Origin: Gammaproteobacteria bacterium
GTDB lineage: Bacteria > Pseudomonadota > Gammaproteobacteria > Xanthomonadales > Xanthomonadaceae
NCBI GenBank assembly: GCA_026398715.1
Contig: JAPLSI010000139.1
Span: 1-22,431 of the forward strand
Direction: 5' to 3'
Length of the DNA stretch: 22,431 nt
Below are positions 22,314 through 22,431 of the stretch, one piece after another; position 1 is the stretch's first letter, and every line of letters begins with the position of its first letter. Under the pieces are notes generated by a model that made no database searches, was not told the DNA's origin, and saw only the letters and a program-made list of their open reading frames with translations. A program made the translations under genes and the position numbers.

Positions 22314-22431
22314 GTGGTTTCCTTCGGCGCGCTGCGCCGGCCCACCTGCAGGCCTTCGAAAATGCGGGCGATGGAGGCCAGCAAGTCGGCAAGGTGCTTT
22401 TCGTCTTCGTCGGTGACGGCCTGGCCGTCGC
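22310..22431 (-). CDS. C-terminal end of an unidentified protein (partial)
   Basis: A reading frame enters from the right edge and ends at TGA 22310-22312, giving 39 visible residues (DGQAVTDEDEKHLADLLASI, then ARIFEGLQVGRRSAPKETT). It has an acidic amphipathic helix and a basic tail, with no recognisable domain. The stop overlaps the GTG of the patatin gene by 4 bp (GTGA), the same junction type used throughout the window, which supports it being real and co-transcribed with the lipase. Too little is visible to name it. Confidence 0.6.
   Translation of the reverse strand, partial: DGQAVTDEDEKHLADLLASIARIFEGLQVGRRSAPKETT

Noticed and set aside
1..22431. tRNA, rRNA, CRISPR, prophage, transposase, toxin-antitoxin or secondary-metabolite genes
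   Set aside because: I looked for these on both strands and saw none. The only mobile-like signal is the non-coding repeat pair at 4171-4652.

Overview
The window is a chromosomal stretch of a high-GC gammaproteobacterium. The gene set points to the Xanthomonadaceae/Lysobacteraceae (Lysobacter/Xanthomonas-like): a CGFS glutaredoxin fused to an A-type-like domain and a rhodanese, a STAS-fused MlaE-type permease operon with its own lipoprotein, a DUF4124 protein, and suhB next to trmJ. This assignment rests on recalled family features, not on a search. There are no rRNAs, tRNAs, phage genes, transposases or CRISPR arrays. Almost all of the DNA is packed coding sequence, with many 1-6 bp gaps and 4-bp stop/start overlaps.

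Layout, left to right. (1) The C-terminal end of an ExoD-family membrane protein meets, tail to tail, a GGDEF/EAL cyclic-di-GMP protein, which is preceded on the same strand by trmJ (tRNA Cm32/Um32 methylation). (2) suhB is divergent from trmJ. After it lies a 538-bp non-coding interval holding two inverted copies of a hairpin-rich repeat. (3) A small lipoprotein and the three-domain glutaredoxin read leftward; a secreted protein with two TonB-C-like modules reads rightward. (4) ETF-ubiquinone oxidoreductase. (5) A tightly overlapped five-gene leftward operon: EamA transporter, MlaE-like permease, MlaF-like ATPase, MlaD/MCE protein, auxiliary lipoprotein (phospholipid traffic across the envelope). 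(6) A divergent ThrE-type exporter with a clear terminator, then a small conserved protein. (7) fabA-fabB (unsaturated fatty-acid synthesis), with proS and a DUF4124 membrane protein further upstream. (8) pssA (phosphatidylserine synthase), a small protein that may be DNA polymerase III psi (HolD), and rimI. (9) A cyclic-nucleotide-binding/patatin phospholipase whose 3' end overlaps rimI, and the end of one more gene.

A membrane-lipid theme runs through the window (fabA/fabB, pssA, the Mla-type operon, a patatin lipase, ETF-QO), but this is co-location only; the genes are in separate transcription units.

The most notable non-coding signals are: the 102-bp inverted repeat (91/102 identical) whose central hairpin differs between copies by a compensatory base-pair swap; a pssA/DUF4124 divergent promoter pair that appears to share one -35 element; three genes (trmJ, suhB, pssA) with a -10 box exactly 6 nt before the ATG, suggesting leaderless mRNAs; and a perfectly symmetric 29-bp interrupted dyad upstream of fabA. 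I found no clearly new defence or mobile system.
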